A stretch of 64,000 bases of DNA from Mediterraneibacter butyricigenes (GCF_003574295.1 NZ_BHGK01000001.1:1674001-1738000), one strand, 5' to 3'; counted from the first letter of the stretch, positions 10,375 to 19,579 are shown. Numbers and translations: made by a program. Notes: generated by a model not told the origin, from the sequence alone.

Positions 10375-10729
10375 AATAAATTCTGGGGAAGTAGGTGCGA
10401 TTGATGATAATGGTGTTAAGTGCGAATGTGTCATAACTGATGAAGGAAATGACATACTTGAAATCAAGAGCATTGCGACAGTTCCAGAATATCAAGGGAA
10501 AGGTTATGCAAGAGCCTTAATTGAGTTTATTGTTAATAATTACAGAGAACAATACGCCATTCTGCAAGTGGGAACAGGCGATAGCCCGCTGACAATACCA
10601 TTTTATGAAAAGTGTGGTTTTGTCCGTTCACATATCATATCAAATTTCTTTACAGATAATTACGACCACCCAATCTATGAGAGTGGAATACAGTTAGTAG
10701 ATATGGTGTATTTGCAAAGACCTTTATAA
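10352..10729 (+). pseudogene. GNAT acetyltransferase, probably N-terminally truncated
   Basis: 125 codons. The core is clear: IKSIATVPEYQGKGYARALIEF (acetyl-CoA loop Q-x-x-G-x-A), LQVGTGDSPLTIPFYEKCGF and NFFTDNYDHPIYESG. The usual first strands and helices (about 40 residues) are missing; translation would have to start inside the preceding gene, with no ribosome site of its own. It probably arrived broken, or was cut when the membrane-protein gene was placed in front. Terminator copy 2 follows, as copy 1 follows the ACT gene. Confidence 0.55.
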
Positions 10730-10748
10730 ATTAACTTCAAGTTTGTGA

Positions 10749-10792
10749 AATCATAGAGTGTATGGATTCAATTCCATATGCTCTTTTTCTTT
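10749..10792 (+). terminator. Terminator inside a 44-bp direct repeat, copy 2
   Basis: Identical to 5648-5691. Here it is separated from the integrase-tail relic by only about 65 bp, where copy 1 has excisionase and integrase genes in between. Confidence 0.8.
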
Positions 10793-10857
10793 TAGTAACC
10801 AATCGGCTATATCGTGAATTTCGATTCCATCATAGCTATATAGGGGATGTTTGGTTC

Positions 10858-10902
10858 TGCGGGCATTGCTCAATTTACTGGCGAAGACGATGAAGTAATG
10901 AA
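10858..10902 (+). pseudogene. Relic of an integrase 3' end
   Basis: 45 bases matching 7006-7050 at 44 positions; they encode the last residues of the same integrase (MRALLN-LLAKTMK then stop). Together with terminator copy 2 they mark a second, almost deleted copy of the xis-int locus. The surrounding 10793-11013 shows no other gene. Confidence 0.75.
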
Positions 10903-10970
10903 GAAACACGATTAAAATGCGGGATAAACACTGCTTCTAAAGAATATAATATGATTGTGGAATAGAAATA

Positions 10971-10984
10971 TGCAACAAGTTACA
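10971..10984. repeat. Imperfect upstream copy of the TGCAAC palindrome
   Basis: TGCAACAAGTTACA, embedded in a GAATAGAAA-ATGCAAC context that is repeated at 11044-11068. A TATAAT box lies at 10945-10950 just before it, in the same relative position as the promoter box before the second copy. Confidence 0.55.
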
Positions 10985-11013
10985 AAAATCTATTTCAATG
11001 TCCGGCTGATATA

Positions 11014-11068
11014 TTGATTTTTGAAGTCCATTCGGATATACTAGAATAGAAAAATGCAACATGTTGCA
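11014..11068 (+). promoter_or_regulatory. Promoter and palindromic operator of the ATPase gene
   Basis: TTGATT (11014-11019), 17-base spacer, TATACT (11037-11042), then the perfect 14-bp palindrome TGCAACATGTTGCA at 11055-11068, overlapping the expected start region. A diverged copy sits 84 bp upstream. The layout suggests repression by a dimeric DNA-binding protein not encoded next to it. Confidence 0.65.
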
Positions 11069-11094
11069 AAAATCTTTTACAGTGAGGTTTTAAG

Positions 11095-12390
11095 ATGGAG
11101 ATTCGCAGAGATTTTTATTTGGATAAATTGATAAAAAGAAAGAATAATGGATTGATTAAGGTAATTACTGGTATTCGTCGATGTGGAAAATCCTATTTAC
11201 TGAATAATCTGTTTTATCATCATTTATTAGAAAGCGGAGTTGATGCTGACCACATCATTCGCTTTGCTTTTGATTCCGCCGATGATCTTTATCTGATTGG
11301 CGAAAGCCTGATTCAGATTGAAAAGGAAAAGCGTGGAGTTGCCCCCGAAAAGTTTATGGCTTATATCCGTTCCAAAGTTGTAGGTGAAGAAATGTATTAT
11401 CTGCTGCTTGATGAAATTCAGATGTTGGATTGTTTTGAAGCTGTTTTGAATGGCTATCTTCGCAAAGATAATATGGATGTATTTGTGACAGGAAGTAATG
11501 CAAAACTTTTGTCTAAAGATATAGCCACCGAGTTCGCCGGTCGTGGTGACGAGGTTCATATGTATCCCCTGAGTTTTGCTGAGTTTATGACCATTTACAG
11601 CAGTGATAAGTACATGGGATTATCTGAATATATGCTATATGGCGGTATTCCTCTGGTTGTTCTTCGTGAGGGAGCAAACGATAAGGCTGTTGCATTGCAG
11701 AATCTGTTCAATGAGATTTATCTTCGAGATATTACCAAACGTAACCGAGTGAGGAATATCGGAGAATTGGAAGATCTTCTGAATATTCTTTCCTCTGCCA
11801 TTGGTTCGCTGACCAATCCAGAAAAATTGAAGAATACTTTCAAGACGGTAAAGAAATCCAGAATCACTTCCGCTACCATTAAGAAATATCTGGATTATTT
11901 TGAGAATTCTTTCCTGATTGAATCAGCACAAAGATATGACATTAAAGGAAAAGCATATATTGAAACACCTAAGAAATATTATTTTTCCGATCTTGGTCTT
12001 CGCAATGCTAGAATCAATTTCCGTCAGTTTGAGCAGACTCATTCTATGGAGAATGTAATTTATAATGAACTTCGTATGCGTGGTTACAGTGTGGACGTGG
12101 GCGTAATACCGATTGCAGAAAGGAATCAGGAAGGTAAGGTTATCCGTAAACAGCTTGAAGTTGATTTTGTATGCAATCTTGGTTCATCCAGATACTATAT
12201 CCAGTCGGCATACTCGCTGCCAGATGAAACGAAACGCACTCAGGAAATCAGACCGTTCAGGAAAATTGATGATTCCTTCAAAAAGATTGTTATCACAAAA
12301 GATATTGTGCAGCCCTATTATGATGACTATGGTATCTTGACTGTAAACATTTATGACTTCCTCCTTGATCCGCAAATTCTTGAAAAATAA
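11095..12390 (+). CDS. AAA ATPase with DUF4143 domain
   Basis: 431 residues. Walker A GIRRCGKS (about 27-34), Walker B LLLDEIQM, sensor-like FVTGSNAKLL, then a winged-helix region and a C-terminal DUF4143 nuclease-like fold (MENVIYNELRMRGY, LEVDFV, YYIQSAYSL). Proteins of this family are common in accessory regions; their role is unsettled, and defence or transcriptional roles have been suggested. The start at 11095 follows GTGAGGTTTTAAG. The operator-like palindrome upstream implies tight control. Confidence 0.88.
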   Translation: MEIRRDFYLDKLIKRKNNGLIKVITGIRRCGKSYLLNNLFYHHLLESGVDADHIIRFAFDSADDLYLIGESLIQIEKEKRGVAPEKFMAYIRSKVVGEEMYYLLLDEIQMLDCFEAVLNGYLRKDNMDVFVTGSNAKLLSKDIATEFAGRGDEVHMYPLSFAEFMTIYSSDKYMGLSEYMLYGGIPLVVLREGANDKAVALQNLFNEIYLRDITKRNRVRNIGELEDLLNILSSAIGSLTNPEKLKNTFKTVKKSRITSATIKKYLDYFENSFLIESAQRYDIKGKAYIETPKKYYFSDLGLRNARINFRQFEQTHSMENVIYNELRMRGYSVDVGVIPIAERNQEGKVIRKQLEVDFVCNLGSSRYYIQSAYSLPDETKRTQEIRPFRKIDDSFKKIVITKDIVQPYYDDYGILTVNIYDFLLDPQILEK

Positions 12391-12405
12391 ACAATGTTAT
12401 AAAGG

Positions 12406-12468
12406 ATGCTATGCGGTCTTGGAAGAATGTATGCCGGTGGAGGCGAACTTACAGAAAATATTAATTAG
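12406..12468 (+). pseudogene. Possible remnant of a TipAS-type regulator C-terminus
   Basis: The frame reads MLCGLGRMYAGGGELTENIN and stops. It resembles the GLGQMY...FTxNID stretch of TipAS effector-binding domains in MerR regulators. Nothing upstream supplies the rest of such a gene. The match is short, so this is tentative. Confidence 0.35.
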
Positions 12469-12550
12469 GCATCTAAGATATTTTATATTGTCTTGACCTG
12501 TGTATGAGGAATGAATTCCGTCATAGAATAAGGATCAAGAATATTTGCTT

Positions 12551-13717
12551 TTAATTTCGATAAGAATCATGTTCTTCTTTTATAGCCTGTAATTCGTCAG
12601 GATGCATTGCCAAATGAATGATAGCTTTACCCATAACGAGAGCTCCTGTTTTCATTCCATTTTCACCAAATGATTCTCTCATGCATTCCGCAAACTCTTT
12701 AGAGTATAAAGGGACATCCTTTCCAATTGAAATCATTGGATAAAGAACTGGAATTTCCAGGTTTACATTCCCAACATCGCTAGAACCACTGATATTACTT
12801 GTTTCCTGTCGTGAAAGATTTAATTGATCCATTATATTACCAAGGATTTTTTCCGTAGTCGGACCACAAAATATCTCTGCATAGGTTGGATTTAATTGTT
12901 CTGTGGTAAACTGATTTTCACTTGCGATGGCAGAACCTTTTGCACAATTTTCAACACGTTCTTTTAAACGCAAAATTTGTTCATAGCGATTTGCACGCAA
13001 ATAAACGTAAGCGCTTGCCTTGTCAGGTATCAAATTCGGCATTATACCGCCATCTTTGATAATGCCACTAATCTGACTGCCAGGTTCTAAATATGGACGA
13101 ATCAGATCAATTGCGTGGAAAAAAAGCTGAACACCATTTAAGGCGTTTATGCCTTCCCATGGATTAGCAGATGCATGAGCTGTTTTTCCAAAAAAGTGAA
13201 CATTCAAATCACTAGCTGCCAATGTATGAAAGCAGGTAGAATTTACCGGACTCATTTGAGAGAGAATAGCAAATTCATAAGAACTAAAAAGTCCCTTTTC
13301 AAGCATTGAAATTTTAGCTCCTGCTATTTCTTCATTTGGTGTTCCGATTAGATCAATATCAAAAGGAAAATCTTCATAGGCCGCCTCTAATGCAAGGGCA
13401 CAAATAATACTAGCAGCACAACTTGCTGAATGCCCACAACTATGACCAACACCTTCTACAGCATCATACTCACATAATATTGCGATCTTTGGTTTTTTTT
13501 CAAAAGAATTCTTACGTTTAGCTAAAAAAGAATATTTGATTCGTTTAACAGGCGAAGTAACTTTATATCCGTGTTCACTAAGTTTCTTTACCAAATAAGC
13601 GCAAGTCTGTTTTTCATGACCTGATGCTTCTGGTTGGGCATTCATCCAATCAAGAATTTCTTTCCCTAAAGGAATCATTTCTTTTAAGGCTTCTTCAAAT
13701 TTTTCCCTCATTTTCAT
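12551..13717 (-). CDS. M20-family amidohydrolase (AbgB/YxeP-like)
   Basis: 388 residues. Zinc-binding motifs are visible: GHSCGHSASCA, GTPNEEIAG, FFGKTAHASANPWEGINAL and the C-terminal GSSDVGNV. The family cleaves N-acyl amino acids or aminoacyl-amide bonds such as p-aminobenzoyl-glutamate. The ATG at 13717 lies eight bases after GAGGTG; the frame begins eight codons earlier. Divergent from an Lrp-type gene, 120 bp away, which probably regulates it. Substrate not determined. Confidence 0.9.
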   Translation of the reverse strand: MKMREKFEEALKEMIPLGKEILDWMNAQPEASGHEKQTCAYLVKKLSEHGYKVTSPVKRIKYSFLAKRKNSFEKKPKIAILCEYDAVEGVGHSCGHSASCAASIICALALEAAYEDFPFDIDLIGTPNEEIAGAKISMLEKGLFSSYEFAILSQMSPVNSTCFHTLAASDLNVHFFGKTAHASANPWEGINALNGVQLFFHAIDLIRPYLEPGSQISGIIKDGGIMPNLIPDKASAYVYLRANRYEQILRLKERVENCAKGSAIASENQFTTEQLNPTYAEIFCGPTTEKILGNIMDQLNLSRQETSNISGSSDVGNVNLEIPVLYPMISIGKDVPLYSKEFAECMRESFGENGMKTGALVMGKAIIHLAMHPDELQAIKEEHDSYRN

Positions 13718-13837
13718 TAATACAACACCTCGTAAAATCAAAACCTACTGATCGTTCTGTTTATTGATAATAGCATAAAAGTATAAATAATGGTATAATT
13801 GACCACACAAAATATAAAAAGAAAGTTGGAAAGTATC

Positions 13838-14311
13838 GTGGCAAAAGATTTGGATAAGATTGATTGGAAAATATTAAATATTCTGCAAACCAATGCTAGA
13901 ATCCCGGTAAAAGATATCGCAGAACAGGTATATTTATCTTCTCCTGCAGTAACCACACGTATACAGCATCTGGAAAAAAACGGATATATTGAGGGATATC
14001 ATGCACAAATTAATATGGAACGGGTAGGGATGGGAATTAAAGCTTTTATAAAACTTGCTCTTAATAGAAAAAAACGTCCCCAATTTTTAGAATGTATTGA
14101 AGAATATCATAATATATTAGCCTGTTACACAATAACAGGTAATTATACAATTTTGCTTGAAACCGTTTTCGAATCAACACAAAAGTTGGATTCCTTTATT
14201 CAAAGACTTCAAGAATTTGGTGATACACAGACCGATATCGTCTTTTTAACATCTTCGGAACATAGACAAGTTCTTTTCCCACTTGAAGAAAATAATGACG
14301 AAAAAAGCTAG
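13838..14311 (+). CDS. Lrp/AsnC-family regulator
   Basis: 157 residues. The winged helix-turn-helix (about 4-62: IDWKILNILQTNARIPVKDIA, then YLSSPAVTTRIQHLEKNGYI) is followed by a RAM ligand-binding domain (about 70-150). GTG 13838 is chosen because the family N-terminus starts there and GGAAAG precedes it. A TATAAT lies at 13794-13799. It sits between the M20 gene and the aminotransferase operon and probably senses an amino acid handled by both. Confidence 0.9.
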   Translation: MAKDLDKIDWKILNILQTNARIPVKDIAEQVYLSSPAVTTRIQHLEKNGYIEGYHAQINMERVGMGIKAFIKLALNRKKRPQFLECIEEYHNILACYTITGNYTILLETVFESTQKLDSFIQRLQEFGDTQTDIVFLTSSEHRQVLFPLEENNDEKS

Positions 14312-14396
14312 ATACTTTAAAAAAATAAGGCATTACAAAATTTAATAAAGAAAGTTGTCTTATTTGGAAAAATAATTTTGAAATCACAAGAAATTA

Positions 14397-14426
14397 TTGA
14401 TTTATTTCCATGAACAGTCATATAAT
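14397..14426 (+). promoter_or_regulatory. Promoter of the aminotransferase-transporter operon
   Basis: TTGATT (14397-14402), 18-base spacer, TATAAT (14421-14426). It lies 18 bases before an intrinsic terminator hairpin, so the full transcript must pass that hairpin. Confidence 0.6.
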
Positions 14427-14443
14427 CATCGCAGAACGACAAG

Positions 14444-14483
14444 GATGTCATTCCCTAAAGTGGGGATGGCATCTTTTTTTTTT
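14444..14483 (+). terminator. Promoter-proximal intrinsic terminator
   Basis: Stem GATGTCATTCCC / GGGATGGCATC with ten T residues after it. Because it follows a promoter by about 15-20 bases and precedes the operon by about 65, it may be an attenuator rather than the end of the lrp transcript. Confidence 0.75.
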
Positions 14484-14546
14484 CAAAAAATGCATGCATC
14501 AGGAAAGTAACTGAAAATATGAATCAAATACATGGAGGAGATAAAA

Positions 14547-15647
14547 ATGGTAAAAGGAATTCGTAAAGAGGCATATGATTGCGAAAAGTATGTATCCGGA
14601 AAAAGCATGGATGAGGTTATGGCAGAGTATGGTTTGAGTAGTGTAATCAAACTCGGTTCTAATGAAAATCAGTATGGACCTTACGAAACCGCTTTTAAAG
14701 AGATGCAGGCAGAAGTTGGCAGAATCAATATTTATCCTGAAAAAAATTATATCCGTTTAAAAGAATTACTCGGAGAAAAACTGGGAGTTACTAAGGATTG
14801 GGTAAGTCTTGGACACGGTGCTGGAAATGTACTTGATTCAGTAGCAAAAACATTGTTGGAAGATGGAGATGAAGTTATCGTACCACAGCAGTCCTATCGT
14901 TTGTATCGTGAAATATCTAAAATTATGGGCGCAAAAGTTATAGAAGTACCATTGAATGATTCCTATACCATTGACCTTAATGACTTTAAGAAAGCATTAA
15001 CACCAAAAACAAAGATCGTATGGATTTGCAATCCAAACAATCCTACCGGTTCAATTATCGATAAAGATAGCTTTTCTTCTTTTATCGATGCAATGCCGGA
15101 GAATTGTTGGATGGTATTAGATGAAGCGTATGCTGAATTTTGTGATTCCGATCTTTTGCCGGATGTTATGAAGTTTATCAAAGAAGGGAAAAATGTAATA
15201 GATATTCATACATTTTCAAAATACTACGGACTTGCTGGTGGCCGAATCGGATATCTGGTAGCATCACCAGAATTTGTAAACTGGTATGACACGGTTAGTG
15301 AACCATTTAATGCCAACCGTATCGGACTTGCGGGTGCTGTAGCATTAATGGAAAATGAAGAAGAATGCAAAAAATATGGAGATCTTATGATTCATGACAG
15401 AGAATGGTTAAATGAAGAATTAACCAAACTTGGATGTAAATGCTATCCTTCTTATGCAAACTTCGTCTTCTTCGAAACTCCATATAGTGCGTCAGAAATT
15501 GGAGAAAAATTACTTCAAAAAGGAATCATTGTAAGACCTTGCGGAGGATGGGGATACGAGAAACATCTTCGTGTCAGCATTGGAACGACAGAACAGAATA
15601 AAGAGTTCTTGCAAGGCATAAAAGAAGTTCTGCAGACAATGAACTAG
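14547..15647 (+). CDS. PLP aminotransferase, HisC-like class I/II
   Basis: 366 residues. Fold-type I landmarks: LGSNENQYGP at the N-terminus, ICNPNNPTGS, LDEAYAEF, and the PLP lysine Lys225 in HTFSKYYGLAGGRIGY. Closest in layout to histidinol-phosphate aminotransferases, but no his genes are near. GGAGGAG lies seven bases before ATG 14547. It is followed 12 bp later by a 2-hydroxyacid dehydrogenase, so it probably makes the 2-oxoacid that the dehydrogenase reduces, or runs in reverse. Confidence 0.9.
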   Translation: MVKGIRKEAYDCEKYVSGKSMDEVMAEYGLSSVIKLGSNENQYGPYETAFKEMQAEVGRINIYPEKNYIRLKELLGEKLGVTKDWVSLGHGAGNVLDSVAKTLLEDGDEVIVPQQSYRLYREISKIMGAKVIEVPLNDSYTIDLNDFKKALTPKTKIVWICNPNNPTGSIIDKDSFSSFIDAMPENCWMVLDEAYAEFCDSDLLPDVMKFIKEGKNVIDIHTFSKYYGLAGGRIGYLVASPEFVNWYDTVSEPFNANRIGLAGAVALMENEEECKKYGDLMIHDREWLNEELTKLGCKCYPSYANFVFFETPYSASEIGEKLLQKGIIVRPCGGWGYEKHLRVSIGTTEQNKEFLQGIKEVLQTMN

Positions 15648-15659
15648 TGGGGGTAAGAA

Positions 15660-16670
15660 ATGAAAGTAGCAATTTGTGATTATAAGGAACCACTCAACAG
15701 AGATCTTGAGATTGAAAAAGGAATCTTCAAAAAAATGTTGGGGGAAGATACGGAAATTTCTTTATATGTGCACGAGGGTGACTGTGAAGCATTCAAAAAG
15801 GCAATAAAAGATGTGGATGGAGTTCTGACTTCCTATCTGGAATTTCCAAAAGAAATTATTCAAAGCAATCCAGCCTTGAAAGGAATTTCTATAGAGGCAA
15901 CCGGTTATAATTTTGTAGATGCAGATGCTGCTGAAAAACAAAATACAGCCGTAGCAGTAATCGGGGAATATTGCACTCAGGAAGTAGCAGATCATACGAT
16001 GGCCTTAATGCTTGCAGTAGCCAGAAAACTAAAACACTATGATCGGGAAATCGAGAAGAAACATGTATATGATTATAATTCAACGTCTGGAATGATTCGT
16101 CTCGAAGGATCTACATTTGGCATTATGGGACTCGGAAAAATAGGCAAAGCAGTTGCGAAAAGAGCTCAGGGATTTGGAATGCATGTTATTGCATACAGCC
16201 CTTCCTGTAACCCAGATGTAGCAGAAACCTTGGGAGTAAAACTTGTTTCCAAAGAAGAATTGTTTGCGACTTCCGATGTCATCAGTCTTCATATGCGTTT
16301 AACGGACGAAAACGTTAATATTTTAAATAAAGAAGCATTTGATCAAATGAAAAAGAAACCAGTTATTGTCAATGTATCACGTGGTGCCATGATTGATGAA
16401 ATGGCACTTCTAGATGCTTTAAATCAAGGAAAGATTTTTGGTGCAGGACTGGATGTTCTAGTAGAAGAAACCAACGAAAACACTTTAAAATCTCCATTTG
16501 TTGGCAGAGAAGATGTCGTATTGACACCTCATACCGCTTTTTATTCTGATTTTGCATTGTATGAATGCCAGAGAATTGCCGCAGAAAATCTCTGCTATAT
16601 TCTTAAGGGTGAAAAAGATAAGATATTTCGTATGGTAAATAATGTGGAAGTCACAGCTTGGAAAGAGTAA
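15660..16670 (+). CDS. NAD-dependent D-2-hydroxyacid dehydrogenase
   Basis: 336 residues. Rossmann motif GIMGLGKIGKAVAKRAQGFG, the VNVSRGAMIDEMALLDAL signature with its arginine, and the catalytic histidine in LTPHTAFYSDFAL. N-terminal substrate domain about 1-105. The family reduces 2-oxoacids to D-2-hydroxyacids or oxidises phosphoglycerate. Operon position after the aminotransferase favours an amino-acid-derived oxoacid. Confidence 0.92.
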   Translation: MKVAICDYKEPLNRDLEIEKGIFKKMLGEDTEISLYVHEGDCEAFKKAIKDVDGVLTSYLEFPKEIIQSNPALKGISIEATGYNFVDADAAEKQNTAVAVIGEYCTQEVADHTMALMLAVARKLKHYDREIEKKHVYDYNSTSGMIRLEGSTFGIMGLGKIGKAVAKRAQGFGMHVIAYSPSCNPDVAETLGVKLVSKEELFATSDVISLHMRLTDENVNILNKEAFDQMKKKPVIVNVSRGAMIDEMALLDALNQGKIFGAGLDVLVEETNENTLKSPFVGREDVVLTPHTAFYSDFALYECQRIAAENLCYILKGEKDKIFRMVNNVEVTAWKE

Positions 16671-16730
16671 CGAACTATACCAGGGCAAGGAAAAAAGTTT
16701 GTCACAAACGGAAAGAGAGGTCAAAACATT

Positions 16731-18311
16731 ATGAGAGAAGCTCTTAAACAATTGGATAAAAGAGTCTATATCATGACTTTGACTATGATCCTTCTATTGT
16801 TGATTTTGCTTGGGACTTGTCCTGGAATCATTACTGGTTGGATAAATGGATTGTTTTCACTTGCTGTAGAAAAATTTGGATGGCTTTATATTCTAACAAA
16901 TTGCGGCTGTTTTGTATTGTTTTTTTATTTGTATTTCGGAAAATATGGAAATATAAAACTTGGAAAACCTGAAGAAAAGCCACGGTTTTCAACATTTAGC
17001 TGGGCCTCCATGATTTTTACTTCAGGTGCAGGTTCAAGTACAGTAATCCTTGGCTTTGTAGAACCGGTAAACTATCTAACAAACACGCCTTTTCATATCA
17101 AAGCAATGTCCAATGAAGCTTACGAATATGCACATATGTATGGACAGTTTCATTGGGGAATCAGTGCATGGGCATTCTATGTACCGGCAATAGCCGCTAT
17201 TTCGTACATGCTTTATAAAAGAAACAGCAAAAGTGTAAAGATTTCCAATACGTTGGTTCCCCTATTTGGTAAAAAAATTGAAACATCCTGGATTGGAAAA
17301 ATCATTGATTCCATTGTATCACTTGGAATTGTAGCATCTATTACAACATCACTTGGCCTGGGTGTTCCGGTTATGTCAGAACTTATTGCAGACACCTTTA
17401 AAATCAAACAAAGTATCTGGCTACAACTATTTGTGTTTTTTGTATGGTTCCTTATTTTTGGTTGGAGCGTATTTCGTGGAATGGATAACGGAATCAAAAA
17501 GCTTACTAGCATAAATATGTATATTATTTTCGCATTTCTGATTGCCTTCTTTTTAGTATCTCCTATGAATGACATTATAAGAATGGAAATGAACAGTGTC
17601 GGACTATACCTTGATAAACTGCCACGTATGATGTTTAATACAGATCCTTTCGGAAACCAAAAATTTGTAAATGACTGGACAATGTTTTATTGGGGATGGT
17701 GGTTAATCTTTATTCCAATCATGGGAATGTTTGTGGCAAAAATCTCCCGCGGCAGAACCTTAAAACAAGTTCTTCTGGGACAAATGATATGGGGAAGTTT
17801 AGGATGTTGTACATTTCTTGGTATTTTGGGCGGATACTCTTTGTATTTGCAAAAACACGGAATCGTAGATTTGGTTTCCATCGTAGAAAAGGAAGGAAAT
17901 GGAAAGGCTGTTCTTGCAATTATGCAGACTCTACCACTCAGTAAATTATTTATTGTTGTATTGATTGTACTCTGTTTTGTATTTTTGGCAACGACGATTG
18001 ACTCGACAGCAATGGTTCTTGGATCAGCTACTTCAACAGGGTTGCGTCCGGATGAGGACCCTCATCTTTATAATCGTTTCAGCTGGGCAATTGCAATTTT
18101 TGCTCTTGCAATAGCTCTTTCGTTCACTGGTGGTTTGCAACTGGTACAAAGATTTGCAATTGTATTGGGTTTCCCTCTGATTTTTATCGCAGGTCTGATG
18201 TCCATATCTGTATTAAAAGCAATGAAAGAGGATTATGGAAATAAAACGAAAGAAGAAATCATAAAACTTGAAAACACTTTAGAAATAAAACGAAAGAAGG
18301 AATCATTATGA
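16731..18311 (+). CDS. BCCT-family transporter
   Basis: 526 residues with about 12 membrane helices. BCCT features are the FTSGAGSSTVILGFVEPVNYL helix 3 region, GQFHWGISAWAFY, and the WTMFYWGWWLIFIPIMGMF signature followed by FVAKISRGRTLKQVLLG. Family members carry betaines, carnitine, choline or related quaternary amines. The atypical helix-3 glycine region leaves the substrate open. It overlaps the next gene by four bases. Confidence 0.9.
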   Translation: MREALKQLDKRVYIMTLTMILLLLILLGTCPGIITGWINGLFSLAVEKFGWLYILTNCGCFVLFFYLYFGKYGNIKLGKPEEKPRFSTFSWASMIFTSGAGSSTVILGFVEPVNYLTNTPFHIKAMSNEAYEYAHMYGQFHWGISAWAFYVPAIAAISYMLYKRNSKSVKISNTLVPLFGKKIETSWIGKIIDSIVSLGIVASITTSLGLGVPVMSELIADTFKIKQSIWLQLFVFFVWFLIFGWSVFRGMDNGIKKLTSINMYIIFAFLIAFFLVSPMNDIIRMEMNSVGLYLDKLPRMMFNTDPFGNQKFVNDWTMFYWGWWLIFIPIMGMFVAKISRGRTLKQVLLGQMIWGSLGCCTFLGILGGYSLYLQKHGIVDLVSIVEKEGNGKAVLAIMQTLPLSKLFIVVLIVLCFVFLATTIDSTAMVLGSATSTGLRPDEDPHLYNRFSWAIAIFALAIALSFTGGLQLVQRFAIVLGFPLIFIAGLMSISVLKAMKEDYGNKTKEEIIKLENTLEIKRKKESL

Positions 18312-19579
18312 ATCAAACATTAAAAAAATATTTGACATTGATTGTTCTAGGACTTGCGGGAGGATCTATTTATATTTTCCCGTATCTAAAATATGTATTT
18401 TATGATCCTTTGATTCACGTATTACATATAAGTAATGCACAGTCAGGCATGCTTCTTACGATGTATGCAATAGGATGTGTTATTCTTTACATTCCGGGCG
18501 GTATTTTGGCAGATAAAGTAAATCCTAAAAAAGCATTAATATTATCGTTATTAGCAACTTCCGCATTAACAATTATTTTTGCAGTCATAATTTTTCTTGG
18601 TTTACCAGGCTCTGTATCTTTTGGAATTTCACTTGTCATCTGGCTTTTACTTGCATTTGGATCTGGTTTTGTTTTTTGGACAGCACTTTTAAAAGCAATC
18701 CGAATTATTGGTACAGAAGAAGAACAGGGACGTATGTATGGTGTATATTATGCAGCAAACGGAACAACAGCAGCCATTATTGCAGTTGTAAATCTCTGGG
18801 CATATAACCTTGGTGGCGGCGATAAAAATGAGCAAATGGGATTCTTTTTTGCAGTAATCTCTATGGCTATATTTACAATACTTGCTGCAATTCTACTCGC
18901 GATTTTTATGGAAGGAACAACAGATAAGGACATCTCTACTGCTGAAGAAGACAAATTCCATTTCAGTGATATTGGTGAAGTTGTAAAAAATCCGGCAGTA
19001 TGGTTAGTTTCGATTATGTTCTTCTGTATTTATGGTGTATATAGTTGTTCTTCTTATTTCACACCATATTTAACAGATATCGTTGGCTTGTCTACAACTG
19101 TGGCCGGTGCATGTTCCGTAATTCGTACCTATGTGGTTATGCTTATTGCGGCACCACTGGGCGGAATTCTTGCAGATAAAATATTTAAATCGACTTTAAA
19201 CTGGTTTAGATTCGGAGGTACAATCCTTGCATTTTCTATCGCGTTAGTCATCTTAGTCGGAAGTCAGGCTCCTGCTATGTTGATCGCCGTATTAACTCTA
19301 ATTCCAGGTTTGTTTAGTATGTGTTTGTACGGCGTTATGTTTTCTACAATGCATGAAATCAATATTCCAATTAAAGTGGCTGGAACGGCCATTGGAATTG
19401 CTTCGATCATTGGATATTTACCAGACATGTTTTTGAGTACATTTTTTGGATCTATTCTTGATAAGGCACAAGGGGCAGCCGGATATATGCAGATTTTTGA
19501 GATTTTAGCTGTATTCTGTGTAATCGTGGTAGTTATTAGTTGTTTCTTATATACAAAATATGTTAAAAAAGCAAAATAG
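18308..19579 (+). CDS. MFS transporter
   Basis: 423 residues, 12 predicted helices in two halves. The loop-2/3 motif GGILADKVNPKKALIL and its second-half echo GGILADKIFKSTLNWF are typical of MFS. Start overlaps the BCCT stop (ATGA), so translation is probably coupled. Last gene of the operon; a strong terminator follows at 19628. It may export the hydroxyacid product or import a precursor. Confidence 0.9.
   Translation: MNQTLKKYLTLIVLGLAGGSIYIFPYLKYVFYDPLIHVLHISNAQSGMLLTMYAIGCVILYIPGGILADKVNPKKALILSLLATSALTIIFAVIIFLGLPGSVSFGISLVIWLLLAFGSGFVFWTALLKAIRIIGTEEEQGRMYGVYYAANGTTAAIIAVVNLWAYNLGGGDKNEQMGFFFAVISMAIFTILAAILLAIFMEGTTDKDISTAEEDKFHFSDIGEVVKNPAVWLVSIMFFCIYGVYSCSSYFTPYLTDIVGLSTTVAGACSVIRTYVVMLIAAPLGGILADKIFKSTLNWFRFGGTILAFSIALVILVGSQAPAMLIAVLTLIPGLFSMCLYGVMFSTMHEINIPIKVAGTAIGIASIIGYLPDMFLSTFFGSILDKAQGAAGYMQIFEILAVFCVIVVVISCFLYTKYVKKAK

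Noticed and set aside
14444-14483. Riboswitch leader before the aminotransferase operon
   Set aside because: Only about 15 bases lie between the expected transcript start and the terminator stem, too little for a known riboswitch aptamer; kept as a terminator or attenuator.
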